Origin: Ecdyonurus torrentis
Taxonomy: Eukaryota; Arthropoda; Insecta; Ephemeroptera; Heptageniidae
Length of the DNA: 64,000 nt
Direction of reading: 5' to 3'
Assembly (NCBI GenBank): GCA_949318235.1
Contig: OX439134.1
Location: forward strand, 30,684,749 to 30,748,748
Part shown: positions 12,461 through 22,950 of the stretch, piece after piece
Layout of the letters: each line of letters opens with the position of its first letter
How positions within the stretch are numbered: the first letter of the stretch is position 1
Notes under the pieces: generated by a model
The model's database searches: none
What the model was told of the DNA's origin: nothing
The model's input: the letters and a program-made list of their open reading frames with translations, nothing else
Position numbers and translations under genes: made by a program

Positions 12461-13114
12461 TATATTGATATTTTTAATAGCTTTGGCTGAAATATTTATA
12501 AATTATTAAATATTCGAACTATTTATTAATAAATCAACAATAAATTTCAATGAAAAATGTAAACAAAAATAATTCAGCAGAAAATTTATTTAAATTACAT
12601 AATATTTAATAAAATATTTGCTTATAGCTTTTGCAATAAAATTTCACAACTTTTGAATAAATAAATATAATAATTATGTTGTAAATATTTAATTTTAGTT
12701 CATTTTTACTGCATAATAAATTAATTAGAATAATATTGATTTATATTTATTTACTAATTTTGATTGGAAATTATATAATGTTTAATTTTATATATTTTAT
12801 TATTATTTGTATATCATATTGATATTATAGTTATGGACATATCTCTTGTTCATATATAATTAAAGTAAATTAGAAAACATAATATGTTTTCTATGTTATG
12901 TAATTACAGCATTAATTATTTTATCATTTTTAAAAATTGGATCAAAGTATAATTTAATTCGTTTATTATTCGGGTGAAAGTCCAAAAAATTGATATTTGG
13001 ATATTCATTTTTGTATGAATTAAATTTAGATATTTTTAGCGAAGTTCAATCTTTTTACTTATAATATTAATTTCTATTGGCATTTGGAAATAATATGTAT
13101 TTAAATGAGAGTTA
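12461..13114. other. Extremely AT-rich stretch, no gene seen
   Basis: Almost no G or C. Possibly old decayed repeats; nothing recognisable. Confidence 0.55.
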
Positions 13115-13426
13115 TTTCTATAAACTACACACAACTCTTGAGCCGGGTTCGAAAAATTTCCTTTGCTAAAAACTTCTGATAATGACGTCATGGTTGATCA
13201 ATGTTTATACATATGATGATCGTTTATATGTATGGTCGATCATTGTTATTTCTTCGTTTAGAACTTTGGACTTGATAAGAATGAACGAAACTTCACAAAA
13301 AAAAAAGTTGCATGCTCAACATGCGACTCACTTTTATCGGCTCAAAAAAACAAGATCAACCAATGAATGTTTCTAAATTTTATTGTCAGCCAATCACTGT
13401 TAATGAGCCTCTTTACAGAACAAACT
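13115..13426 (-). mobile_element. MITE family K, copy K2
   Basis: Reverse-orientation K copy. Shares TCGATCATTGTTATTTCTTC, CTTTTATCGGCTCAAAAA and CAGCCAATCACTGTTAATGA with other copies. An intact TGACGTCA is near 13190. Ends are slightly decayed (CTTTACAGAACAAAC). Confidence 0.87.
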
Positions 13427-13511
13427 GTAATTTTGCGTCAACTGAAATCTTTATCTGGTCGCATTGTCTGGCCATAACCCAATGGAAATTATTTTTTTAG
13501 TTTACGTACTG

Positions 13512-13622
13512 TACACGGCTCAAAATAAATACGTAATATTTATGCTAGCTCAATACAACTATGCATAACATCATAATTTATTCTATATTGTATATTATAT
13601 TTAATACTACATAGCATAATAG
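13512..13622 (+). mobile_element. MITE family F, left part
   Basis: ACACGGCTCAAAATAAATAC then GTAATATTTATGCTAGCTC, the family F left end, running to the TTAA where A6 begins. A matching right end lies at 14382-14425, so F may have been split by A6 and further sequence. Confidence 0.7.
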
Positions 13623-13969
13623 TTAAAGCCATAGACCACATAAAACAACATGATGTGCTTTTAAATGAATAAACATAAAATGAGATCTTCAAAACCGATA
13701 ACAATTTTTATCAGAATGTTAATTTAGCCCCACGAGAGAGCGTGAAAAAAACTGTAAAGTATGCAATTTGCGTGAAAATTCATGTTTATGACATTAGAAA
13801 CATGCAAAAATTAGTATAAAATTGTTGTGCGGGTTGCATAAATCGAATTTTCTGATCACTGCTCCGGGGCTACTGTTGGTTTTTGGGACAAACTAATGTT
13901 ATTTATGTAAGTCCCATCAAGTGTTTTGTGATATAAATGCTTATATTTTTCTCTGGTCTATTTCTTTAA
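13623..13969 (+). mobile_element. MITE family A, copy A6
   Basis: Full-length 347-bp copy, TTAAAGCCATAGACCACATA to GGTCTATTTCTTTAA. The central octamer is mutated to TGACATTA. Its right TTAA is also the first four bases of element V1. Confidence 0.92.
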
Positions 13970-14010
13970 GGGAGTAGGTGACCGCTGCATATCTGACAAA
14001 CTGAACAATC
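13966..14010 (+). mobile_element. Element V end, copy V1 (partial)
   Basis: TTAAGGGAGTAGGTGACCG followed by ATATCTGACAAACT matches the terminal about 35 bp of V2 (reverse complement of 32070-32104). The other end of V1 was not found. Shares its TTAA with A6. Confidence 0.6.
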
Positions 14011-14381
14011 GCGAAATATAAAATTACTGTCTCGATGATGAAATTTTTTCGATAAACTATAAATCATAGTGCAATGTTTTTATTGAAATAAAATGCTTCA
14101 TGACTGTGCTATACCTACAGTTATTAGTTATTACCCACCTAATTTAGTTTTTTTTTTTAATATTTTGTGGACTTATTTTTAAGTGTTATTATTATTATTA
14201 TTTAGCAAAAAGGATCGTAATTTATTGTTATAATCGATAACAATAAATTTTATTTAATTATTAATATATAGATCATCGATAATCAAATATCATTATTGTA
14301 AATACGATAATCAAACCGGCAAGACTGCTAATTTTATTACAAAATAGCAACATTTGAGCTCTACAATATAGCAATTATTTC

Positions 14382-14425
14382 AATGCAGCGTAAATTACGT
14401 AATTTGTATTTCCCGTGCATATTTA
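14382..14425 (+). mobile_element. MITE family F, right end
   Basis: ATGCAGCGTAAATTACGTAA followed by TTTCCCGTGCA, the family F right terminus. Its left partner is probably at 13512. Confidence 0.65.
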
Positions 14426-15057
14426 TACAAAAAAACGTAATAAGTGTACTTACCCACTTGCATTCTTTATCAATCCCCCAATGCAGTAAATCTAAAAAAA
14501 AAATTAAATATAAGCAATTAAAAATGCAATTCATATATTTCAATAAAAAAAGTATTATTTACTATTAAAATAATATAGTTTTTAAATAACAATTTTTTTT
14601 ATATAAACTATGTTAAATAAATTTATGAATACATGAATGAACTTTATAAATTTATATTCAAAACAAATAATCGTGTATATCAAATATAGTTATGTTGAAT
14701 AGCAATTGAAAAATATAAAGAAAAAAAATTGAAAAGAATGAAAAAAAGTTGAATATTATGCAGGTTTTGTATGATATTTTCAATAAGTAAATATTATCAA
14801 TATTTTTCAATATGAGCTGCAAGAGTTATATATTATTATACAATAATATGCATAATATATATATTTATACATATTGTACATATAAATGGAGAGAGAGAGA
14901 GAGAGAGCTACATAGTAAAATACTCCTTGTTATATAATATACATAACATACACATACACTTGGCTATTTCCCATATATTTGAAATACCGTGAATAACATG
15001 CAATACCAAAACAAACAACACGCCTGCTCGTATGCAACTACATACTACAAATTATAA
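14426..15057. other. AT-rich stretch, no gene seen
   Basis: Unique AT-rich DNA with a short GA run at 14889-14906. Confidence 0.55.
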
Positions 15058-15391
15058 TTAAAGCCATAGACCACATAAAACAACATGTGAATAAACATGA
15101 AATGGGATCTTCAAAACGGATGACAATTTTTTACCAGAATGTTAATGTAGCCTCACAAGAGAGCGTGAAAAAACTGTAAAGTATGCAATTTGCGTGACTA
15201 TTCATGTTTATGATGTCAGAAACATGCAAAAATTAGTATGAAAATGTTGTACTGGTTGCATAAATTGAATTTTCTGATCACTGCTACGGGGCTACTGTTG
15301 GGTTTTGAGACAAACTAATGTTATTTATGTAAGTCCCATCAAGTGTTTTGCGATATAAATGCTAATGTTTTTCTCTGGTCTATGCCTTTAA
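15058..15391 (+). mobile_element. MITE family A, copy A7
   Basis: Full-length: TTAAAGCCATAGACCACATA to GGTCTATGCCTTTAA. The segment with AATGAATAAACA is shortened near the left end. Central octamer TGATGTCA. Confidence 0.92.
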
Positions 15392-15670
15392 ATACATCAT
15401 ATGGATAAACTTATTGAATCGTAAACTTGAACTGGTTATTAGTTAAATAAAAAAAATATTACATTATAATAATATATTATGCAGCATATTTATGCAGTAA
15501 ATATTAGACTTGTCATAGTTGTGCATGCTAATGAATGATGATTAATGATGCTTCACTTATCAGTAGAGTTTGATATCCAATCACAGGTAGTACTTCAAAA
15601 ATTATAATTTCTAAATTTATTTCTGTAGCATTGCTTTTATTGTTTGTTTTTTTTCAGAGAAGATACAACA

Positions 15671-16130
15671 CAGAAAATTTCGATTTATGCAACCCGTACA
15701 ACATTTTTTTCTAATTTTTGCATGTTTCTGACGTCAGAAACATGATTTTTTTTTTTAATTTTTTTAGGCTTTTTGCTAACTTTCTTGGCCTATTATTATA
15801 ATAGTTGGTCGTCGATTTAAATTTTTTATTGTATTGCAAGTTTTTATATTTTTCTTTTCTTTTTTATTTCATATTATAACTATAATTTATGCATCTTAAT
15901 AATAATCGAGCCAGATTTAGTTGATGTAGCTAATCTCACGCTAAGTCTTTTATTAATTATTTATTAAACTTAAATGCCCCGTAATGAATAGTCACGCAAA
16001 TTGCATACTTTACAGTATTTTCACGCTCTCTCGTGGGTCTACATTAACATTCTCGTAAAAATTGTCATCAATTTTGAAGATCCCATTTCGTATTTATTCC
16101 TTAAAAAGCACATTTGGTCTATGGCTTTAA
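15671..16130 (-). mobile_element. MITE family A, copy A8, split by an insertion
   Basis: Family A (reverse) at 15671-15745 and again from 15984 to 16130, ending TCTATGGCTTTAA. The two parts are continuous in other copies, with 238 bp inserted next to the central TGACGTCA. The low-coordinate end is missing. Confidence 0.83.
15746..15983. mobile_element. 238-bp insertion inside A8
   Basis: Flanked by ATGA on both sides (15742-15745, 15984-15987), where an intact A copy has one ATGA, so a 4-bp target duplication is likely. Starts with 10 T then AATTTTTTTAGG. No inverted ends seen. Could be a short retroposon on the minus strand; identity unknown. Confidence 0.55.
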
Positions 16131-16212
16131 CATTGAAATTATGCAGTATCATAGATTATGCTGTATTGAACTGTGCTGAAAGTAAGCCAGCATAATTATT
16201 ATGTGTTGTAGA
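16131..16212 (-). mobile_element. MITE family F fragment
   Basis: GTGCTGAAAGTAAGCCAGC then ATAATTATTATGT is the inverted F left end. Abuts the TTAA of A8, suggesting A8 inserted in or beside F. Confidence 0.65.
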
Positions 16213-16320
16213 TTAAACATGATTTTGCAACATTATTGTAAATATTTTGTTCTACAGTAGATAATTATTCATTAAGTATCTAAATTGAAAACTTTATACT
16301 CTATATGATAAAAATTTAAA

Positions 16321-16328
<8 letters not shown>

Positions 16329-16351
<23 letters not shown>

Positions 16352-16352
16352 A
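16329..16352. repeat. poly-A tract
   Basis: A homopolymer followed by AGCAAAA units. Confidence 0.85.
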
Positions 16353-16565
16353 AGCAAAAAAAGCAAAAACAAAAGCAAAAGAGGAAATAATGGATTCTTC
16401 AAAAATTCTATGCGTGAACATACATCATTAGTCATTACATACATAATATATCATTACATACAACCCAAAACAATTGATTTCAAACAAACATTAATTTTAT
16501 TACTTTGAATACAATATTTAAAAAAATGTATCTAACCACTTTTGTAATTTAAGAAAGAGATAGAG

Positions 16566-16595
16566 ATATATATTTATATATAATATATTATATAT

Positions 16596-16690
<95 letters not shown>
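16566..16690. repeat. Compound (TA)n-(GA)n microsatellite
   Basis: Imperfect TA run passing directly into a 50-bp GA run at 16641. Confidence 0.95.
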
Positions 16691-16693
<3 letters not shown>

Positions 16694-17185
16694 TCGGTTA
16701 TTGTTATGCTTATGCAAGAAAAAGCTTTAAATGCTGTACTTGAATAAAACTAGCCATGTAGAAATTTTTAAGATACAAAATCCTTGCTTGCTTTCTTTCT
16801 TTCTTTTTTTTTTTTTTTTTTTTTTTTTCTTCTTTCTTTTACTTTTTTTTCTTTTTTTTTTAAAGCATATATTTTAGTAACGTATATATTTAAATCCACA
16901 GTACATTGGTAAGAAGCTTATTGTATCGTATTCTATATAGATACGTATGTGTATGTATTTATAAAAGAAAGAAAGGGGATATGGATTTAAGTAAGCAAAC
17001 TTAAAATTGACTAAATACAAGTAGAAAGGTTTCAAGTGTAAATAATATCGTTTAGCTTATAGGGGAGGATTTTGTTTGTATATATAATTGAATTAACATC
17101 GCATTTAAAAAGTATTAGTCAAATAGAAACAAGCTAAACACTGCAAGTTTTCTAGGCTTTGTGACGTCATATACAGGCTGTAGTA
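16691..17185. other. AT-rich stretch, no gene seen
   Basis: T-rich tract at 16786-16861. TGACGTCA near 17162 lies just outside element H1; another near 17337 lies on its other side. Confidence 0.55.
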
Positions 17186-17293
17186 GTGTTGTTCGTAAAC
17201 CCTGTTTTCTTGCAACAAAAAATGTGCATTATATTTGAATAACCAAAAGTGATCGTTATTTTAGGAGCAGAGAACACAGTTTATGCACAGGAT
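17186..17293. mobile_element. Short fold-back MITE family H, copy H1
   Basis: GTGTTGTTCGTAAACCCTG at the left and a decayed inverse (CAGTTTATGCACA) at the right. The internal TTGAATAACCAAAAGTGATC matches H2 and H4. About 108 bp, non-coding. Confidence 0.82.
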
Positions 17294-17468
17294 TAGTGTC
17301 AAATATCTAACCCCAAGTAGATGTTATTTTGACTGTGACGTCACTGGCTTTTATCTCAAATAACAGAATAGAAATTATCTCCAGTTTTCGCGTTCACATA
17401 AAAAGTAGAAAAGTTGCTAGATAAAAAAAAATCTCTTCACTGATAAATAAAACTAAAAAAAAAAAGAA

Positions 17469-17545
17469 GTTAATTTTATTTCATATTCCAAAAGAGGACA
17501 ATATTGTAAATCGATTAATATGCAAATTTCTAATTTTTTAGCTCA
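17469..17545 (+). repeat. Dispersed repeat DD, copy 1
   Basis: TTTTATTTCATATTCCAAAA through ATGCAAATTTCTAATTTTT, homologous to 19966-20044 and to the reverse of 18040-18120. Ends exactly at the TTAA where A9 starts. Confidence 0.7.
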
Positions 17546-17887
17546 TTAAAGGAATAGACCAGAGAAAAAAAAGGCATTTATATCACACAATACTTAATGG
17601 GACTTACATAAATAACTTTAGTTTGTCTCATAACCCAACAGTAGCCCCGTAGCAGTGTTCATAAATTTAGATTTATGCAACCCGTACAACATTTTCATAC
17701 TAATTTTTGCATGTTTCTGACGTCATAAACAGGAATAGTCACGGAATTTGCATACTTTATAGTATTTTCACGCTCTCTCGTGGGACTACATTAACATTCT
17801 GGTAAAAATTGTCATCAGTTTTGAAGATCCCATTTCGTGTTTATTAATTAAAAAGCTCATCTTGTTTTATGTGGTCTATGGCTTTAA
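17546..17887 (-). mobile_element. MITE family A, copy A9
   Basis: Full-length 342-bp reverse copy: TTAAAGGAATAGACCAGAGA to GTCTATGGCTTTAA. TGACGTCA at 17718-17725 is within a few bases of the midpoint. Inserted at the DD target position. Confidence 0.94.
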
Positions 17888-17925
17888 GTTTTTTAAATCA
17901 ATTTTTATTAATTAAGTATTTATTA

Positions 17926-18052
17926 ATTAATTAATTTTTGAAAATCGAAAAATGACATCACGGGCGTCAACTAATGCATGTGGACATATGAAAAAGTTAA
18001 CGTCCATGACGTCATTTTGTAACTTTCAAAATTTAATTAAAAATACTTAATG
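17926..18052. mobile_element. Fold-back element Y
   Basis: TTTTTGAAAATCGAAAAATG then ACATCACGGGCGTCAACT mirrors AGTTAACGTCCATGACGTCA then TTTTGTAACTTTCAAAA. About 127 bp. One arm has an intact CRE octamer, the other TGACATCA. Confidence 0.7.
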
Positions 18053-18120
18053 AACTCAAAAATTACATATCTGTAAATTCAAGACAATATCCTCGTTTAG
18101 AATATGAAATAAAATTAGCA
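18040..18120 (-). repeat. Dispersed repeat DD, copy 3 (empty site)
   Basis: The reverse complement reads ATTTTATTTCATATTCTAAA ... TAATTTTTGAGTTCATTAAG then TATTTTTA. It continues through a single TTAA without a MITE, whereas DD1 and DD2 are interrupted there by A9 and B2. Confidence 0.68.
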
Positions 18121-18420
18121 CCCACATTTCTTTGGTCTTCACTATTATAAGTCATACCATTCAATAACTTGACAAACTGGGAAGAAATTTTTAATTATAT
18201 TATGATTTACAATTTTATTTTGTGTAGCTATTGAGACAGGCTAAGAGACATGAAGTGTGTGTACTGTATGATAGTCGTGCTATATCATCATAAATTATAA
18301 TTTTTTGAAACTATAACCATGTTTTGGGTAAAGTAACCTTTTACATTATTGGATCAACATATTTGCATAGTTGCTTATGTTTATCACGCAGTAGATATTA
18401 CTAATTTAAGTAATTAATTA

Positions 18421-18815
18421 ATTTTTTTTTTTAGATTGCCATATTGTGTTATTGTGCTACACCAATCCCAGTCCCAGTCAAGACATTGTCTTATCGACAG
18501 GTAAGGACTTTCCAAATTAATGGAAAAGCACACACGGGCCGGCCACAGCCTAAGTACACAGCCCGGCATTCGCCATGACAGCCTAGAGAAACCGTGGAAA
18601 CGTCTAGGCAGGCTAGTTGGTGCAATCACATCAATCATGCACTTCCCGAATACTGTGCGTCGTCATGGAATGCATATAAACATGCATCGTGCAACGTGTT
18701 GTGCTCTCACACTTTACGTACGCACCCAGCAGTGGCTCGAACCTATACTCGGTGAGGAGTACAGAGTTACGAGTCAGCTGCCTTCACCACTCGGCCATAC
18801 CAGCTCGGTTATCTA
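18421..18815 (-). mobile_element. tRNA-derived SINE, near full-length (SINE1)
   Basis: Minus-strand retroposon with its 5' end at about 18815 and a poly-A tail at 18422-18432. The head has a Pol III A box TGGCCGAGTGG (complement of 18787-18797) and B box GGTTCGAGCC (complement of 18734-18743). Their spacing of about 53 bp suits a class II (Ser/Leu-type) tRNA with a long variable arm. The body contains GGCCGGCCCGTGTGTGCTTT, AGACAATGTCTTGAC and AACACAATATGGCAATCT before the tail. Two further partial copies share the body and tail. The ORFs over it are not genes. Confidence 0.9.
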
Positions 18816-19403
18816 ATAAAAATAGTAATTATGTAGCATAGGAAAAAAAAAGAAATATTTTCTCATAAATTTTTCAGTTTTTCATATATTTGTGTGCAGA
18901 AAATTTTTGAGCAATATTATGAAACATCGATAAAGTTTATAAGCATAATCATAAAATCTAGTTTAAAAAAAGACTAAATTATGAATACATTTGTAACCAA
19001 AAGAATGTAAGAAAAACACCACAAATTTATATTTAAGGTTTCATAGTGTTGTTCCTGCTATTTTTCAAATTAACCCTCTTTACCTCCCTTTCTATTTTTT
19101 TAACTTTTTTGTTTTATATAACATCCTTTACAACATGGCTACCTGACTTTTACGTTCTATCTTTCTATACCCAAAATTTAATCTTTATATTTACTTTTTT
19201 TTTTAAACTCATATAAGTACTTTAAGTTTTAAAATTATTAGCCTATATGTAGATAAGTGAAATATGTAGCTTGAATTTTTGACATATAAAGTATGGTATG
19301 TAATTTGGTTAGCATGTAAATTTAGTTTTCAGAGTGAGTGGTGGAAAATAGGGGATGAAAAGAGGATGCAAAATTAGAGAGATAAGAGGAGAAACATGCG
19401 AAC

Positions 19404-19447
<44 letters not shown>

Positions 19448-19735
19448 TCAAACTACACATACTCAGCTCTTACCGTTTCACACAAATATGTAAAATAACA
19501 ACATAAAAATATAATAGCTTTTTTTTTTAAATGCAAATCAATTTTTCTACCTTTTTTTTTTTTTTTTGGCAACAAAACAAAGTAATTATATTGTATTATC
19601 AGTGTCATATATATTTTTTTGTTTTATTATTTTCATTCCACTTTTTTTAAATACACAATATATTTTATAAAAGTTATTTATTTTACATTTTTATTTGTTT
19701 TTTAAATTAATATAACAAGATACAATAATGTTGTT
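18816..19735. other. Stretch without gene; (GA)n at 19407-19445
   Basis: AT-rich unique DNA plus a 39-bp GA run and poly-T at 19551-19567. Confidence 0.6.
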
Positions 19736-19858
19736 CTCGTTCGTAAGCTCCCCCCCCCCCCTTTCTCCGATTCTTGAAAGAAATGACGATCCTCAAATAC
19801 TTTTTAAATGGAAGTACGTATTTTTGAAGACAAGGAACAGTGTTTATGTACATCAACA
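19736..19858. mobile_element. Family H, diverged copy H5
   Basis: Aligns with H3 over TGACGATCCTCAAATACTTT and TTAAATGGAAGTACGTATTT. Ends GTTCGTAAGC and GTGTTTATGTACATC are decayed, and a 12-bp C run sits near the left end. Confidence 0.6.
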
Positions 19859-19965
19859 CTTATAAACACGAGTGTATCTTTTGAATTTGCATACACTTAA
19901 GAAAAAAAATTCTACTACTAATTTCTACATTCTTTTAGATTAAGGTTAGTCTAAAAAGAACTTAA

Positions 19966-20044
19966 GTGGTAATTTTATTTCATATTCTAAAAGAGAGCAT
20001 CGTCCTGAATCGATATGCAAATTTCTAATTTTTGAGTACATGCA
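19966..20044 (+). repeat. Dispersed repeat DD, copy 2
   Basis: Homologous to DD1 and DD3. Ends at the TTAA where B2 begins. The far side of B2 resumes GTATTTTTAG as in the uninterrupted DD3. Confidence 0.7.
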
Positions 20045-20369
20045 TTAAAGGCGTAGAACATCTTGAACAAAAAACATGTCTAATATCCTAACATACCAAA
20101 ATATCAACGTTGATTTGGCCGGAATCATTGATTTCTAATTTATTTTACATTCACAACATGGTAGATGCGGGTTTATGACGTCACAAAGCACCAGTTTCCA
20201 TGCGCATGGACTAGTGAGCTGTGACGTTATAAACCCGCAACTGTCTTTTTGTGAATGGAAAATAGATCAGAGAAATCAATGATTCTGGCCAAATCAAAGT
20301 TGATATTTACTATTTAGGTATGTTAGGATATTAGACATGTTTTTTGTTCAAGGTGTTCTACGCCTTTAA
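20045..20369. mobile_element. Fold-back MITE family B, copy B2
   Basis: TTAAAGGCGTAGAACATCTT to GGTGTTCTACGCCTTTAA, 325 bp. The loop region carries TATGACGTCACAAAG and the mirrored GTGACGTTATAAAC (one octamer mutated). Flanked by TTAA on both sides, against a single TTAA in the empty site DD3. Confidence 0.94.
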
Positions 20370-20566
20370 GTATTTTTAGTTAGTATTTTAGCAAATTATT
20401 AACAACAGCTAATTTAACTTAAAAAAGACGAAAATTACTGAAAACAATTTAATATAGCTATTGTTAATAACTTGGTAAAATGCATTATTTTAGCTGCTCA
20501 TAAGTGGTTATCTCAAATTAGTTAGGATTCGTAACGGAAGTAATGCATTTTTTTTTTTTTAGTGCT
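20370..20566. mobile_element. MITE family N, partial copy N3
   Basis: AGCAAATTATTAACAACAGC and TGCATTATTTTAGCTGCTC match N1 and N2. The terminal CACTCTAAAA is missing on the left; it ends GTAATGCATTT and AGTGCTGC on the right. Confidence 0.7.
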
Positions 20567-20609
20567 GCTGAAATTAAAAAAAAAAAATAATAAAACACTT
20601 ATACATATT

Positions 20610-20948
20610 TTAAGGGCTGTATTCAGATGGCTTGTATCTCAAAAACTAAAAAGAAAACTTCGAAATTGTATGATGACATTTGAAACTTAATAGTAACAGC
20701 TACCTATGATAAAATTTTCAGAGCGCGTGACCATCAGATAAGAGAGAAATTACTTATTAAAATTAACATGGGCTCTTATGGGACTAAAACTTCAAAAAAT
20801 CATAATTAAAAATCTAGCATGGTGACCCCCCAAAATTTTTACATTTTTGAAGATATCTAATCCTAATGTATCACTGTGTAAAATTTCAGATTTTTCTGTC
20901 TTTACAATTTTTTAGTCAAATCCCGCAGTAGCTGATTTTCCGCCTTAA
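20610..20948 (+). mobile_element. MITE family L, copy L1
   Basis: TTAAGGGCTGTATTCAGATG to TGATTTTCCGCCTTAA, 339 bp, TTAA at both ends but without strong inverted termini. Family landmarks: GATGGCTTGTATCTC, AACAGCTACCTATGATAAAA, ATCAGATAAGAGAGAAAT, AACATGGGCTCTTATGG, CATGGTGACCCCCCAAAA, CAAATCCCGCAGTAG. Non-coding. Confidence 0.85.
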
Positions 20949-21089
20949 ACCAATAAATTTATCATACTGAAAATTTTCACCTAACATCGTTGATTTTCAC
21001 CTTCCAGTTAACCTTATGTTTAACAAATTTATAACCTGTGTATTAAAAGCCACGATTATAAAAGCCATTGTAAGCTGCAATAATAATAA

Positions 21090-21955
21090 CAATAGCTCGT
21101 TCTGTAAAGTAAAGTGGATCTTAATAACAGTGATTGGCTGACCAACAAAATACGACACATTCATTGGTTGATCTTGTTTTTTGAGCTAACAAAATTGACA
21201 AAAATTGAGTCACATGAAGAGCATGGAACTTTTTTGTGTGGAGTTTCTTTCATTCTTATCAAGTTCAAAGTTCTAAAGAAGAAATAACAATGATCGAACA
21301 TATGTATAAACGTAGTAAACAGTTTTTGATTTGATAACATTTTTTACTGGTCCACGCTTTCATGTGCCGTGGGACGTGGGGGTCACATGCACATGAATGT
21401 AATCTAGTCGCGGCCTGCCTTAGCGGCAATTTGACCAGTCGAGGCTCCTCCTCGAGGTGTAAACCGTTCCGTCGTTCTGGGCGGAACGGCAAAATCGATT
21501 ATGAAGAAGTCCGAGCCGAAGACGTCCACATCCAAGATCCGTGAAAAATGTGTGCAGACAAGCCCCGGAACGAATCTATGCCGCCCGATAGACCTCCACA
21601 CTATTTCCACTTCACTTAACTATGACCTATGGCCAATATGTCCTCTTCTGCGCGCACTCCACGTGGTGAACGATTATGAAGATGAATATAATGACTATGA
21701 AGCCGGTGCCTGGTAGTAACAAATTAGTGGAAAACGAAGACAATAGGTTTACAAAGGAGTAGTGGTTAAAAAGAAGACGGAAAGACAAGAATTAACGGCA
21801 CAATAGGAAAGTTTACAAGCACCGGCATAGGTTCCGATGCATAATACTCGCCATCTTGCGCGGAACCATAGTAGTAAACAGGTAACGACATCATAATCAG
21901 CTGTTTATAACTAAGAAGCTGGCTCAATATTTGTGTGTAATTTATAGAACGAGCT
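21090..21955 (+). mobile_element. MITE family K, copy K3, split by an insertion
   Basis: K sequence at 21090-21320 (AGCTCGTTCTGTAAAGTAAA onward) resumes at about 21875 (GGTAACGACATCATAATCAG) and ends TTATAGAACGAGCTT. The interruption carries a target duplication. Confidence 0.88.
21321..21874 (-). mobile_element. GC-rich insertion (about 550 bp) inside K3, likely retroposed
   Basis: Bounded by GTAGTAAACAG on both sides, a direct duplication of about 11 bp where intact K copies have one. The low-coordinate edge is TTTTTGATTTG, so on the minus strand it ends in an A-rich tail. The opposite edge, read on the minus strand, begins near CGCGCAAGATGGCGAG, which resembles a YY1-type transcription start context. 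The interior is clearly richer in G+C and CpG than the neighbourhood. No inverted ends. Short frames (60-75 codons) exist on both strands but match nothing I know and are broken. Best reading: a decayed processed transcript copy or an unknown SINE. Confidence 0.6.
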
Positions 21956-21959
21956 TATA

Positions 21960-22392
21960 TATGATAATAATGTATTGTAACAATACCCAACGTTATAGTT
22001 CTAACAATACAAAAAACACACTTTTGTGTTATAAATATTATAAAATACAATGTATGTATATACGTAACGTACAAAATTAATTGCAATTCTTTTTACCTGT
22101 TCTTTGTATTTTCATAATAATAATAATAAAGTGATTTTCTATAGAAAATGTTCAGCTATACTACCTCTGGGATTATTTGCGGAAAAATTGTTTAAACTAT
22201 AAATAAAAAATAATATTCTTAGAATTCTGCTATACTTGAAGTAAATAATTGAAGTATTTCAGATTATTTTTTAATAATTTAATCCTATATGCGAGGATAA
22301 AGGAAATAAAGTTATTTTGGTTTCATTGATGTCATACGGTATAGCATTTGTTTTGCTATACGTGAAATAATAAATACATAACAATTATACTA
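21960..22392. other. AT-rich stretch, no gene seen
   Basis: Unique AT-rich DNA with a short ATA run near 22117-22130. Confidence 0.55.
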
Positions 22393-22950
22393 TAGACCGG
22401 TTTCACTCATATTTAAGAGGCGCCATTTTATTGGTCAGGAATACACATGCCAGCATAGGGATTTTTTTTAATAGCAAACTAAGTTTCAAAACTCAATGTA
22501 AACCTTATTTCTAGGTTTTAATAAGCTAGAAGAATGTGATAAAAATGCTTACACACTCTAAAAATTGGTGCATTACTTTAGTTACTAATCCTAACTTGTT
22601 TAAGATAATCACTTAAAAGTTATTATGAGTAGCTAAAATAATGTATTTTAGCAAAAGTTATTAAAAATAGCCAATTTAAGTTGTTTTAAGTTTTGTTAAG
22701 CTATATTTTAAGTTAAAATTACTATTGTTAATAACTTGCTAAAATGCATTATTTTAGCTGCTCATAAATATGATAATCTTAAATGATGCGTAACTAAAGT
22801 AATGCACCAATTTTTAGAGTGCAGTTGAAATAAACTTTTATATATATGAGACAAATGAGGAAAAATGATGTTTCATATAATTATGCTGAAAATTACATTA
22901 TAGGCACCACAAACATGGCGACAAAGCGCAAGGAGGTACAACGAGTCTAT
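22393..22950 (+). mobile_element. MITE family M, copy M1, interrupted by N1
   Basis: TATAGACCGGTTTCACTCAT at the left; CACAAACATGGCGACAAAGC and GAGTCTATAG at the right. The part before 22554 and the part after 22821 align end to end with M2. YY1-like CCAT motifs lie near both ends (GCGCCATTTTATTGG, AACATGGCGAC). Confidence 0.82.
22554..22821. mobile_element. MITE family N, copy N1, nested in M1
   Basis: Inverted ends CACTCTAAAAATTGGTGCAT and its complement. The interior is a weak palindrome built of TAGCTACTCATAA and AAAATGCATTATTTTAGC motifs. Flanked by CA on both sides where M2 has a single CA. Size 268 bp matches N2. CACT termini fit Tc1/mariner-type MITEs, although the duplication is CA rather than TA. 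Confidence 0.85.

Noticed and set aside
18414..18816. 74- and 98-codon ORFs, less biased than most
   Set aside because: They lie across the SINE body and tRNA head on both strands; the Pol III boxes explain the sequence.
21265..21716. ORFs of 60-75 codons in the GC-rich insertion
   Set aside because: Overlapping frames on both strands, none with a recognisable domain, all short. Kept only as an unidentified insertion.
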